In this document: positions 56,638 to 64,000 of the stretch, piece after piece
How positions within the stretch are numbered: the stretch's first letter is position 1
Layout: each line of letters opens with the position of its first letter
Origin: Pegoplata infirma
Lineage: Eukaryota > Arthropoda > Insecta > Diptera > Anthomyiidae
Direction of reading: 5' to 3'
DNA length: 64,000 nt
Assembly: GCA_963921195.1 (NCBI GenBank)
Contig: OY992537.1
Location: 14,533,125 to 14,597,124, forward strand
Translations under genes and position numbers: made by a program
The notes under the pieces: generated by a model
What the model saw: the letters and a program-made list of their open reading frames with translations, nothing else
Told to the model about the DNA's origin: nothing
Databases searched by the model: none

Positions 56638-58353
56638 CTAACTTACTTTTAAAAATGTATAAAATTTATTATTTAAATCCACAAATTCTTCCTCATTTTC
56701 ACCACCACCACTACTTAACATATCAGCATTTGGATCCACAATAACTGTCTTCGTTTCCTGTTCAGATTTCTTTTTGGCCAATTGACGTTTTTTCTTTAAT
56801 ATTTTTTTACTTATAATAGGATTTATTGTCGCATCTTTGGCTTGTTTCCAAGAAGGTATATATGGTTTGCACCATTCCCAAAGATATACATAAAAATCAA
56901 ACATCATTTGCGAATCTTTAAATATAAAATTTTTTATGTAGTATTCAATGTCCAGTCTATTTTTAAATAAATCATATAGATTATATAAAAATACACCACA
57001 ATATGACTGTCCCATATGCGGTGGTTTATAGGGAAAATCTAATAAAGCATTTAGAGCATGTAATTGGAAGACAATAGATTGAAATTCGCCAAATGCATGT
57101 AGTATGATACTGGAATATAAATCATATTTCTTTTTAAATATGTCCTGCATATGAAAATGTTTTAGTAATTCATTTTGTACTAAATAACAATCTGATTTTG
57201 GTATATATTGCAAACGATCGGGTATCGGTAGAGATTTAACTTCATCTTTTATACAACGTTGTGATCCCTCAGCATCTTCTTTATCACGTACCTGACGTTC
57301 TTTTTTAATGATTTTACCAAATCTTTTTTGAAATGTCTTTAAATCTCTTTCGGCCGGTATTTTAGAATCAATAGTTCTTAGCACCACCAGACATACGATT
57401 AAAGAATGCAAATGAACTACATCACAGTGTTGGGATTTTTGCAGCCAATATACAATTGCCAAAAAATAAATTCTCAAGTCTTCCGGTATTTTTTCAATTT
57501 CAGTAAACAGAACATCTGATTGTATTTCAGGCATATTATTTTCAAATACCGTTCGAAGGAATAAAGGATTAGGATTTTCTGGTACAAATTCAAATTTCGG
57601 TTTTTCTTCTATTACTATTTGTTCATAACGTATATTTGTTACCCTTGTAACTCTGGTTAGATAGGTAAAGAATAACTGGCGTGTGGTACCATCTTCATTT
57701 AATTTCGGTCTAAACTCTTCACCCTTAACATTATTTAATAGAGAATATATTAAAGTTAGTATGGGTAAAGACTTTTCACTACAGTCATTAAATGGGAAAT
57801 GTTCTATTTGTGGATTATTTATATATTTGCGTAAATGCATTAAGTCCACAAAAAATCTAGGTAAATTGGCTGGATACAATTTATCTAAAAACCATTGAGG
57901 AAATTTAGAAATTATATCACTGGTATCTTCATCATTTTCGTCGACTTCATCATTTTCTTCATCATTTACAGAATTTTCGATATTTTCTTTATCCGAATTT
58001 ATGATTGCCAATTTATTAGAAATTTTATGGTTGATATGTGATTCAGATTCGTTACTTGTTAATTTTTCAACTTGGTCTTCTTCTTCAAGTTCTTCATCAT
58101 CATCGTCCTCCTCCTCCTCATTGGAGTCATCTTCCTCTTCAATTTCTTCATCATTTTCAATTTCTTCATCATCATCATCTTCATCTTCATATTCTTCCGA
58201 ATCTATATTATCTTCTTCCTCATCTTCAGATTGTATAAAGTCTTCAAAGACATTTTCATAATAACTGTTAAAGAAATCATACGAACGACATTTTTCATTC
58301 GAATAACCACTTGTAGCAGCTTGCACTTGTGCCATTAAGGACTCACGTTGACT
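56638..58353 (-). CDS. ast: asteroid, exon 2 (C-terminal 571 residues)
   Basis: The exon begins after TTTTTTCTATTCCCTAG at 58353 and reads SQRESLMAQVQAATSGYS, in phase 0 with exon 1. The internal ATG at 58335 is therefore not the start. Near its beginning is a ~60-residue Asp/Glu-dominated tract (about 58125-58255 in plus coordinates). The conserved asteroid C-terminal region follows (FPQWFLDKLYPANLPRFFVD, then a long helical region with YIPKSDCYLVQNELLKHFHM and HALNALLDFPYKPPHMGQSY). The end is a basic stretch (KKILKKKRQLAKKKSEQE), a possible nuclear localisation signal. The frame stops at TAG 56640-56638. The last codons are AAA-GTA-AGT-TAG, so a perfect donor (A|GTAAGT) overlaps the end and a further exon cannot be excluded. 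Joined length is about 896 residues, against roughly 800 for the Drosophila protein. Confidence 0.88.
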   Translation of the reverse strand, partial: SQRESLMAQVQAATSGYSNEKCRSYDFFNSYYENVFEDFIQSEDEEEDNIDSEEYEDEDDDDEEIENDEEIEEEDDSNEEEEDDDDEELEEEDQVEKLTSNESESHINHKISNKLAIINSDKENIENSVNDEENDEVDENDEDTSDIISKFPQWFLDKLYPANLPRFFVDLMHLRKYINNPQIEHFPFNDCSEKSLPILTLIYSLLNNVKGEEFRPKLNEDGTTRQLFFTYLTRVTRVTNIRYEQIVIEEKPKFEFVPENPNPLFLRTVFENNMPEIQSDVLFTEIEKIPEDLRIYFLAIVYWLQKSQHCDVVHLHSLIVCLVVLRTIDSKIPAERDLKTFQKRFGKIIKKERQVRDKEDAEGSQRCIKDEVKSLPIPDRLQYIPKSDCYLVQNELLKHFHMQDIFKKKYDLYSSIILHAFGEFQSIVFQLHALNALLDFPYKPPHMGQSYCGVFLYNLYDLFKNRLDIEYYIKNFIFKDSQMMFDFYVYLWEWCKPYIPSWKQAKDATINPIISKKILKKKRQLAKKKSEQETKTVIVDPNADMLSSGGGENEEEFVDLNNKFYTFLKVS

Positions 58354-58489
58354 CTAGGGAATAGAAAAAAATATACATACATATATTAAAAAATCGGAAA
58401 GTTTTTAAGAATTTGAAAAGAATATTAAAAACTTGTTATCTGCAAAAAAAATATTTTTTTGGAGATAGAAAAGAACTGTTATTTTTGGG

Positions 58490-59475
58490 TAACACAGTGC
58501 AACAACAAAAATCGGAATGGGCTGAAAACAAAAGCAAATGAAACTCAAACTCAAGGATTTTTTTTAGTTCAGCGCTAGATTTTTTTTACACGCATATGCA
58601 TTTGAACTTTTATTACAAGTATTTCCTTTTAAAAATACTTCAAAGTTTCAAAGGATACATTTTGTAAAATATTTTTGAAATATTTGTACTTGTCCCAGAA
58701 TAACACTGGTGATTGGCAAATGAAAGAGGAGGATCTCCCTAATCTCCATTTTTTTTTTTATTTTACCATATCAGGATAAAAGGATGTGAATAAAGTCATT
58801 TGAAAACTTTATAAAAATATTTTGTTGAAAATTTTAATGATATTGAAGGATAAATTTTTGAAAGAACGTAACTTGCATCCCTTTTCCTGATATGTAAAAA
58901 TAATAAAATAGGAAAATTATGGGGGATCTTCTTCTTTCATTTGCTATCACTAGTTGCATCCTAGGACAAGTACAAATATTAAAAAAATATTTTATAAAAT
59001 TTAATCCTCTAAAACTTTGAAGTCCTTTTACAAGGAAACAGGATCACGAAAGGAAAAACTGTAAATGCAGTTTTACTACATTTAGTCTCTACTTTAAACG
59101 TATATTATCCAGTTCGTGTCTAACGACTTTTTTCATTTTTTTCGGACGGTGTTATAATTATACAATCATACGCAACGAGGCACAGTGAATAATTTTTAAT
59201 AGTTTGGATATTCAGTAAGGTTCGGAATCGATTACAACGAAATTTATACCGGTTATAGCTAACGTAATTTCAAACTTTAATTTGGACGCTGGACCCCACA
59301 TGTCCAATAAAGGCACCAGTAGGGGAGCATAAAGTAGGCCATGTTTAGTACACAAAAACTTTAAATGCTTTAAAATCACCAACTTTAAATGCGTGTAAAA
59401 AATAATCTAGCGTTTCATTTGCTTTTGGTTTCGTCCCATTTCGATTCAGAAAGTTAGATTTTGTATCGCTGTGTA
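58490..59475. mobile_element. large foldback element in asteroid intron
   Basis: Two ~170-bp inner arms at 58610-58785 and 58880-59045 are reverse complements with moderate divergence (TATTTGTACTTGTCCCAG / CTAGGACAAGTACAAATA; GGCAAATGAAAGAGGAGGAT / ATCTTCTTCTTTCATTTGC). The outer ends also pair (CGGAATGGGCTGAAAACAAA / GGTTTCGTCCCATTTCG; AGCGCTAGATT...ACACGC / GCGTGT...AATCTAGCG). No transposase. Confidence 0.7.
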
Positions 59476-59664
59476 ATTATAAGAGGTTCTATTACGAAGA
59501 GGAGTTTCATCATATAGTAAAAAAGAACAGAGGTACCATTAGAGAAACCTTGGAGAAAACCAAATTTCGAACTACAATTATCTCAAGGCGGACTCTTTTA
59601 AATAATAGAATAGATAAAATTGTTTTATTTTCTTTTCATTTACCTTTTAAATGCATTCGTTCTT

Positions 59665-61062
59665 ATACCCTACACCACTCTGTGGTACAGGGTATAATGA
59701 GTTTGTGCTGATGTTTGTAACTACCCGAAATAATGGTCCTAGGCCTACCTTCAAGTATACCGATCGACTCAGAATTACTTTTTGAGTCGATTTTGGGATG
59801 TCCGTCCGTCTGTCCATCTATCGGTTTAAGCACGATACAGGTCGCAATTTTTAATCAATTGACTTGAAATTTGAAACTTAAGCATCTTTGGCCCAAGAAC
59901 GAAGCCTATTGAAATTTGAGAAAATCGGTCAATGTTAAGACCAAGCCACCATACAAATTCCCCCTTTGGATTAGGCTTAAATGACTCTAACAACCGTATT
60001 ATAATAGATATCGTTTTGAAATTTAACAGATAATCTAATTTTGTGTGCACGAATCATCATTTCAAATTGCAAAGGAATCGGGTCAGTCCTTTTTGTAGTC
60101 CCCATACAAACCACCCTCCCGATTTTCACATAATTCCCTCAAAATTCATAAAAATGTAAATATATGATAAAAATTTTATTTTTTGTTGTTAAACGTGTAC
60201 TTTAGTAACCTTATCAAATCGGAATATAATTGGACCATTTTTGGACTTACAAGGGAAGTCTCCCTAGTGTCACCCGCGGATCTTTATGGAATTGGTTCTA
60301 TTTTGTAGATAAGAAAAAATAAAGGGACACGTATTTTTTTTAGCGGCACAAATTCATATTTAGGGGGTAAAAAGGAGGGGGGAAGACAAGGCCATTTTTC
60401 ATTTTTTTTCGATTATCTCCTATATTATGCAAAGAAACCTAGTCATGTTACATACCAAATGAAAGCTCTTTGGAAAACCTATATACGTGTGCTAAGAACG
60501 TGTCCAAACATGCACATCTTTTCGTCATATTGAGTACAATACCAAAATTTTAGGACATTTTTGTTAATAAGTCGAAAAATATTAACTTCTTTGGCCCATT
60601 GGTAGCACCACGAGATAGGTATTTTTAATACCTTTAATCTGATACCACACATGCAAATATTAATTTTGTTTAAATAGGCGGAAATCGTAAAAAACTGAAC
60701 AAGGTCAATTTCCCCTCATACAAATCGACGCCCCTTAAAAATGAATTTGGACCGCTAAAAAAAATTTTTTTCGAATTAATTTTCGTTCTTAACAACATAT
60801 CCTAATTTCATGAAGATCCGCTGGTGACACTAGGGAGACTTCCCTTGTTAGTCCCGCATAAAAAAATTTCGACCGATATTCAGTTAAATCAAATAAACCA
60901 ATTCCACTAAAATTTGATCTGTGTTTTCTACATTAAATAAAGATCTAACAAAAGACTGATCCAATCGGTCCATGTTTGGACTTGGGACCCATTTTCCGGA
61001 AAACACCGGTGTAGGGCATCATATGGTCGGTCTTGACCGACTATAACTGTCTTACTTGTTTT
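59665..61062 (+). mobile_element. HINE family 3, full-length copy
   Basis: 5' end ATACCCTACACCACTCTGTG then GTACAGGGTATAATGAG. GTCCGTCCGTCTGTCC at 59800-59815, and long AT-rich interior. 3' end GGTGTAGGGCATCATATGG, hairpin GTCGGTCTTGACCGAC (61026-61041) and TTACTTGTTTT. The architecture is as in families 1 and 2 but the sequence differs. 1.4 kb, no ORF. Plus orientation, opposite to asteroid. Confidence 0.85.
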
Positions 61063-61639
61063 CTTTGTTTCTTTTTGAAATGTATTTAGGGTTTCTCTTT
61101 TTTCTTCGATTTCCTTTTGAAATGTATTCTGGGTTTCTTCCCGGAGATAATAAGAGTTCTTAAAAAGAGTGGGGTTTCGCCCGTAATACCTCTTATCTTT
61201 TTTACTCTATGGTTTCATTCAAATACATGTTTTTTCTCGTTAGTCCTATAATAGCATTAACCAAATATCTTTGCGAATCAGCGAAATTACTTTACAATGG
61301 CATTGATTCGTTAGTTCATTTTTTTGCATATTTTGATATTATTTCGCTATAAACGCATATTTTTGGCAAAGAGTATAAGAAAGAGATGCAGTTGTAGAGA
61401 TTTACAAATTTACAGCGAATCGAAATTTTTTGGAGAATCACACTTCGCCCTTGTTTTGTTCATTTTCGTAGTTTGAAGCAAATTTTTAGTGCATATTTTT
61501 AGGTTTTTTAATGCATATTTTAGGCGCCTAAAATATAGTTTTTTAGTGCATGAAGATCCTGTCCCTGGTTATTATTATTTTTTTTTTTCTGCAATATATA
61601 TTATTAAAAACAATTCTTTTTAATTAAAAAAAAATCTGA

Positions 61640-61834
61640 ATTTCTGAAAAAATTCTGAGATATTTTTCGTATAGAAAAAGTCACAGATTTTGAGATAGGA
61701 AAAGTCGCAGATTCTGAGAATTTTTTCGTATAGAAAGTCTCAGATTCTGAGACATTTTTCGTATAGAAAAAGTCAAAGATTCTTAGACATTTTTCGTATT
61801 GAAAAAGTCGCAGATTCTAAAACATTTTTTTTTA
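61640..61834. repeat. palindromic-core minisatellite, left part
   Basis: Units of AAAAAGTCGCAGATTCTGAGA plus CATTTTTCGTATAG. The same family as 2990-3400. Interrupted by the SINE and resumed at 62053-62110. Confidence 0.85.
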
Positions 61835-61847
61835 TATAGAAAAAGTA

Positions 61848-62052
61848 GGGGGCCCCTGTAGGTTAGTTGGTAGCGTGCTAGCCTATGAAACAGGGGGTCG
61901 TGGGTTCGATTCCCACAAAAACCCTTGGTCAATTTCGCTACAACGGACGACGGTCATTGTTACTAGTTCTCGTTTAGGTTTAAATTATTAAAAATGATGT
62001 GTAATTAAATTGGAAAAATAAATAAAAACTGATTATTGGATTTGGATTGGAT
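61848..62052 (+). mobile_element. tRNA-derived SINE
   Basis: The tRNA-like head has an A-box-like TAGGTTAGTTGGTAGCG and a perfect B box GGTTCGATTCC inside a 5-bp T-stem (GTGGG/CCCAC). The putative anticodon loop is ATGAAAC. A ~125-bp body follows, ending in a (TTGGAT)-type tail (ATTGGATTTGGATTGGAT). The 205-bp insert is flanked by direct copies of TATAGAAAAAGTA (61835-61847 and 62053-62065), where other array units read ...AAAGTC. That supports a target-site duplication. The acceptor stem is too poor for a functional tRNA gene. Confidence 0.85.
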
Positions 62053-62110
62053 TATAGAAAAAGTATCAGATTCTGAGACATTTTTCGTAAAGAAAGTCTT
62101 TACTTCGGCT
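62053..62110. repeat. palindromic-core minisatellite, right part
   Basis: TATCAGATTCTGAGACATTTTTCG continues the array after the SINE. 62110-62309 is the remaining intron, with one more GTCTCAGAACCTGAGA near 62218. Confidence 0.8.
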
Positions 62111-62309
62111 TCAGGTGGCAAAATCCGATCGAAGTTTGATTAAGAATTACGAATTAAAATGTTTACTTAATTTCAGAATAATCTCTGAATTATCTCTGAA
62201 TTATTATGAATGAAAAATGTCTCAGAACCTGAGAATTTAATATTATGAAAAGCATTTTAAAATCAGTGAATTATTATTTAAAAAAGTTTGTATATAATAT
62301 TCCTCTTAC

Positions 62310-63284
62310 CGTTTGCAATCTTGTCATAATTTTCTGCAAAGCCGATTCGGCTGTTTCGGTTTTCAACCACTTAAGTATGACTCTTATTCTTCGCTGTTGC
62401 TGTTTCGTTTTACGACTTCTACCCACTTTACCCATACCGGTTTGAAAAAAGTTTTTAAAACAAGACCGGGATATGTAATCGTTGCCCAACATGGCAGCAA
62501 ATAATGGTAGTTTTTCCTTACTTAAAGATCCTCGTGCTATTAGATTCTCTATACGATACATGCAACAGTCTAAATATTTGTAAGATTTTCCACGACCAGT
62601 TTTTTCTTTATTATCCACAACTATTCCATCCATAATACGATTGCCACGAGTACGTTTATCTACCTTTTTAGCTTCATTTTTTCGTAGTTTCCTAGTAACT
62701 TCATCGGGATTTTGATTTATTTGCTCCTTTTTATAAACTTTTGTATGTGCCTTTACCGTTAGGGTAATAAGTGGTATATAACGTACATTGTGAATATAAA
62801 AATCAGAATCATAACTTAAAACTGGACACTTCAGTTTGCGTCCCAATGCCGCTAGTTCATCGTCTGCTTCAAATACACAACGCATTATGGGAACACCACA
62901 ATCCTTTACAGCATCCACAAAAACTTCTTTCATCATTATCGGAAATACTGTTATGGAGGCACAAGGAGTTAAACGTTTAATAACGGATATTTTTCCTCTC
63001 ATACGTTTACCCACTGTACGTAATTTACGTTGCTCGTACCCACCATCCATTAAGACGTACGCCTTGATATTACATTCGGCCAGGACTACAAAGAAGTTTA
63101 CAACTGCCCTATAGAAATCATCATAGTCACCACCAAATGCTGAATAGCTGCCGGTGACATCTTTGTAAAGATTACATGATAAATTATCACCATCAATAAC
63201 TAGATTACAATCATGTAATTCGTATGGTGTTAAGTATAATTCTGCATTTTTAGCTATGAAGCCTGTTAATCCTCTAACACCCAT
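62310..63284 (-). CDS. ast: asteroid, exon 1 (residues 1-325)
   Basis: asteroid belongs to the XPG/FEN1-like nuclease-fold family (ASTE1 in vertebrates). In Drosophila it shows dosage-sensitive interactions with Star and Egfr. The start MGVRGLTGFI is the canonical XPG N-terminal motif (glycine at position 2), which fixes the ATG at 63284. Acidic active-site-type residues are visible: D31 in VIDGDN, D80 in LMDGGYE, E139/D141/D142 in FEADDELA, and D159/D161 in SYDSDF. The nuclease site therefore looks largely retained. A basic segment near 195-225 (KKEQINQNPDE, RKLRKNEAKKVDKRTRG) and an LFAAMLGNDYISR block around residue 270 follow. The exon ends LQT|GTAAGA at 62310 (975 nt, exactly 325 codons). 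The open frame running on to 62274 is intron read-through. Confidence 0.92.
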
Positions 63285-63689
63285 ATTCGGAAAAATTTAA
63301 ACTTTTTAACAATAATTTTTTTTTTTACTCCATGTGCCAAATATTATGAATATTTAAATAAAAAGGAATGTCAAAAAATTGTGAGTAGAGCCAGAGTCAT
63401 AGAGTAGTCCAACAAATGGCGTTTGAAAAAGTAGTAAACAAAAACCATATGGTATTGTTTACGAAATTTTATCACAAATCGAAATGTGAGCGAGATGGAA
63501 GATACAAGTTTTACAGTGAGAATGCAGATTGTTTTTTGTCTCTCTTTGCTTTGCGTTTGAACTTTAGTTTGGCATTGCCAGAATTTTCGAATTATCTTTG
63601 GTGATGCCAGATCTACAAAACGGTCGATGGATTACTATGTCACTATGAGTAGAGCTGCCAAGCTTTTCATAACCGATCAAAGTTTCTAC
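63285..63689. other. asteroid upstream region
   Basis: About 400 bp upstream of the asteroid ATG, with no recognisable core promoter. 63380-63650 has the phrases 'gccagagtcatagagtagtcc' and 'tgatgccagatctacaaaacgg'. The 62-aa ORF at 63416-63604 is not convincing. Confidence 0.4.
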
Positions 63690-63965
63690 CACTGTTGCCA
63701 AGTTGGAGGTTTTCCCGCTAAATCTAGCGCTTTTTGTTTGGATTTAGCGGGGGAAAATTGGTTTTAGCGGGAACTGTGTTTTAGCGGGAAAATCTAGCGC
63801 TTTTTGTTTGGATTTAGTGGGAAAAATTTAGAGGTTTTTTTTTCAATTTTTCTTTTTTTTTTTCAATCGAAAACACCAAGTTTGTCGAGTTTTAGCGGTT
63901 TTTTTGTAACTTAGCGGTAGAATTTTATATTTTCCCGCTAAATTTTTTTCGGCGGTTTCTTGCGC
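63690..63965. repeat. TTAGCGGG-rich repeat cluster
   Basis: TAGCGG/CCGCTAAA words occur about eight times in both orientations. AATCTAGCGCTTTTTGTTTG is directly repeated at 63721 and 63791. It may be the core of an inverted-repeat element continuing past the window. Confidence 0.6.
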
Positions 63966-64000
63966 GTTTTTAGTGAAAAGTAAATTTTCGTAGAAAAAAT

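Larger units (their letters stand above)
58354..62309 (-). other. ast: asteroid intron 1 (3,956 bp)
   Basis: Donor ACG|GTAAGA at 62309-62304 and acceptor CTATTCCCTAG ending at 58354, phase 0. It is filled with a foldback element, a full-length HINE, a CTCAGATTCTGAGACA minisatellite and a SINE, each listed separately. 61063-61640 is AT-rich with TGCATATTTT words and no gene. Confidence 0.85.

Noticed and set aside
58001..58338. Plus-strand Ser-rich, His/Pro-rich and Phe-rich ORFs
   Set aside because: Antisense shadows of the acidic tract in asteroid exon 2.
61848..61925. Functional tRNA gene
   Set aside because: The B box and T arm are good, but the acceptor and anticodon stems are poor, and the unit has a SINE body, tail and target-site duplication.
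62771..63114. Plus-strand ORFs over asteroid exon 1
   Set aside because: Antisense shadows of a well-supported exon with the XPG motifs.

Overview
This is a strongly AT-rich eukaryotic window, almost certainly from a higher fly (schizophoran Diptera, probably calyptrate such as a blowfly). Two genes are recognisable, and both belong to the Drosophila Star/asteroid neighbourhood. One is the first coding exon of Star (+, 41221-42304, ending at a clean GT donor just after the transmembrane segment). The other is asteroid (-, two exons, 63284-62310 and 58353-56638, joined in phase 0 across a 3,956-bp intron). Star is the cargo-export factor for EGFR ligands. asteroid encodes an XPG/FEN1-like nuclease-fold protein with dosage-sensitive genetic interactions with Star and Egfr in Drosophila. 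No further Star coding exon is visible to the right, so the Star intron is at least about 21.7 kb here and asteroid may lie inside it on the opposite strand.

The remaining ~60 kb is nested repeat DNA. (1) Three families of DINE-1/Helentron-like (HINE) elements carry subterminal inverted repeats (ACCCTCCAC...GTGGAGGGT), a (GTCY)n microsatellite and a 3' hairpin about 10 nt before ACTTGTTTT. There are at least fifteen full or partial copies. (2) TIR elements include an hAT-type MITE with a perfect 8-bp target-site duplication (28086-28403), a piggyBac-type TTAA element (878-1839), TA-flanked CACTCAAAA elements, and several foldbacks. (3) Decayed LINE fragments (endonuclease, reverse transcriptase with a FADD box, RNase H plus CCHC tail) occur at 11.6-13.5, 16.7-18.6 and 37.8-38.5 kb. 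(4) A tRNA-derived SINE with its own target-site duplication sits in the asteroid intron. (5) Minisatellites are extensive: a 17-bp array at 5.2-6.0 kb, a 17-bp array at 15.4-15.8 kb, ~14-bp ACTAAAA arrays at 21.7-24.1 kb, a dispersed ~21-bp AAGATCAATTG family, and several kilobases of a 19/20-bp unit in the Star intron (43.9-55.0 kb) that appears in both orientations.

Layout: 0-3.4 kb, TTAA element, a large ATATG-rich hairpin and a palindromic minisatellite. 3.4-5.2 kb, mostly unique with one possible 39-nt minus-strand microexon. 5.2-9.1 kb, minisatellites and two TIR elements. 9.1-19.7 kb, sparse unique DNA with LINE and HINE debris. 19.7-29.8 kb, foldbacks, ACTAAAA arrays, HINEs and the hAT MITE. 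29.8-40.5 kb, HINEs, a CCCAGCAAAACTT element and a LINE RNase H end. 40.5-42.3 kb, Star 5' intron, 5' UTR and first coding exon. 42.3-56.5 kb, Star intron with the giant minisatellite and a 200-N gap. 56.6-63.3 kb, asteroid. 63.3-64.0 kb, a TTAGCGG-rich repeat. Most long open frames elsewhere are artefacts of minisatellites whose unit lacks stops in several frames.
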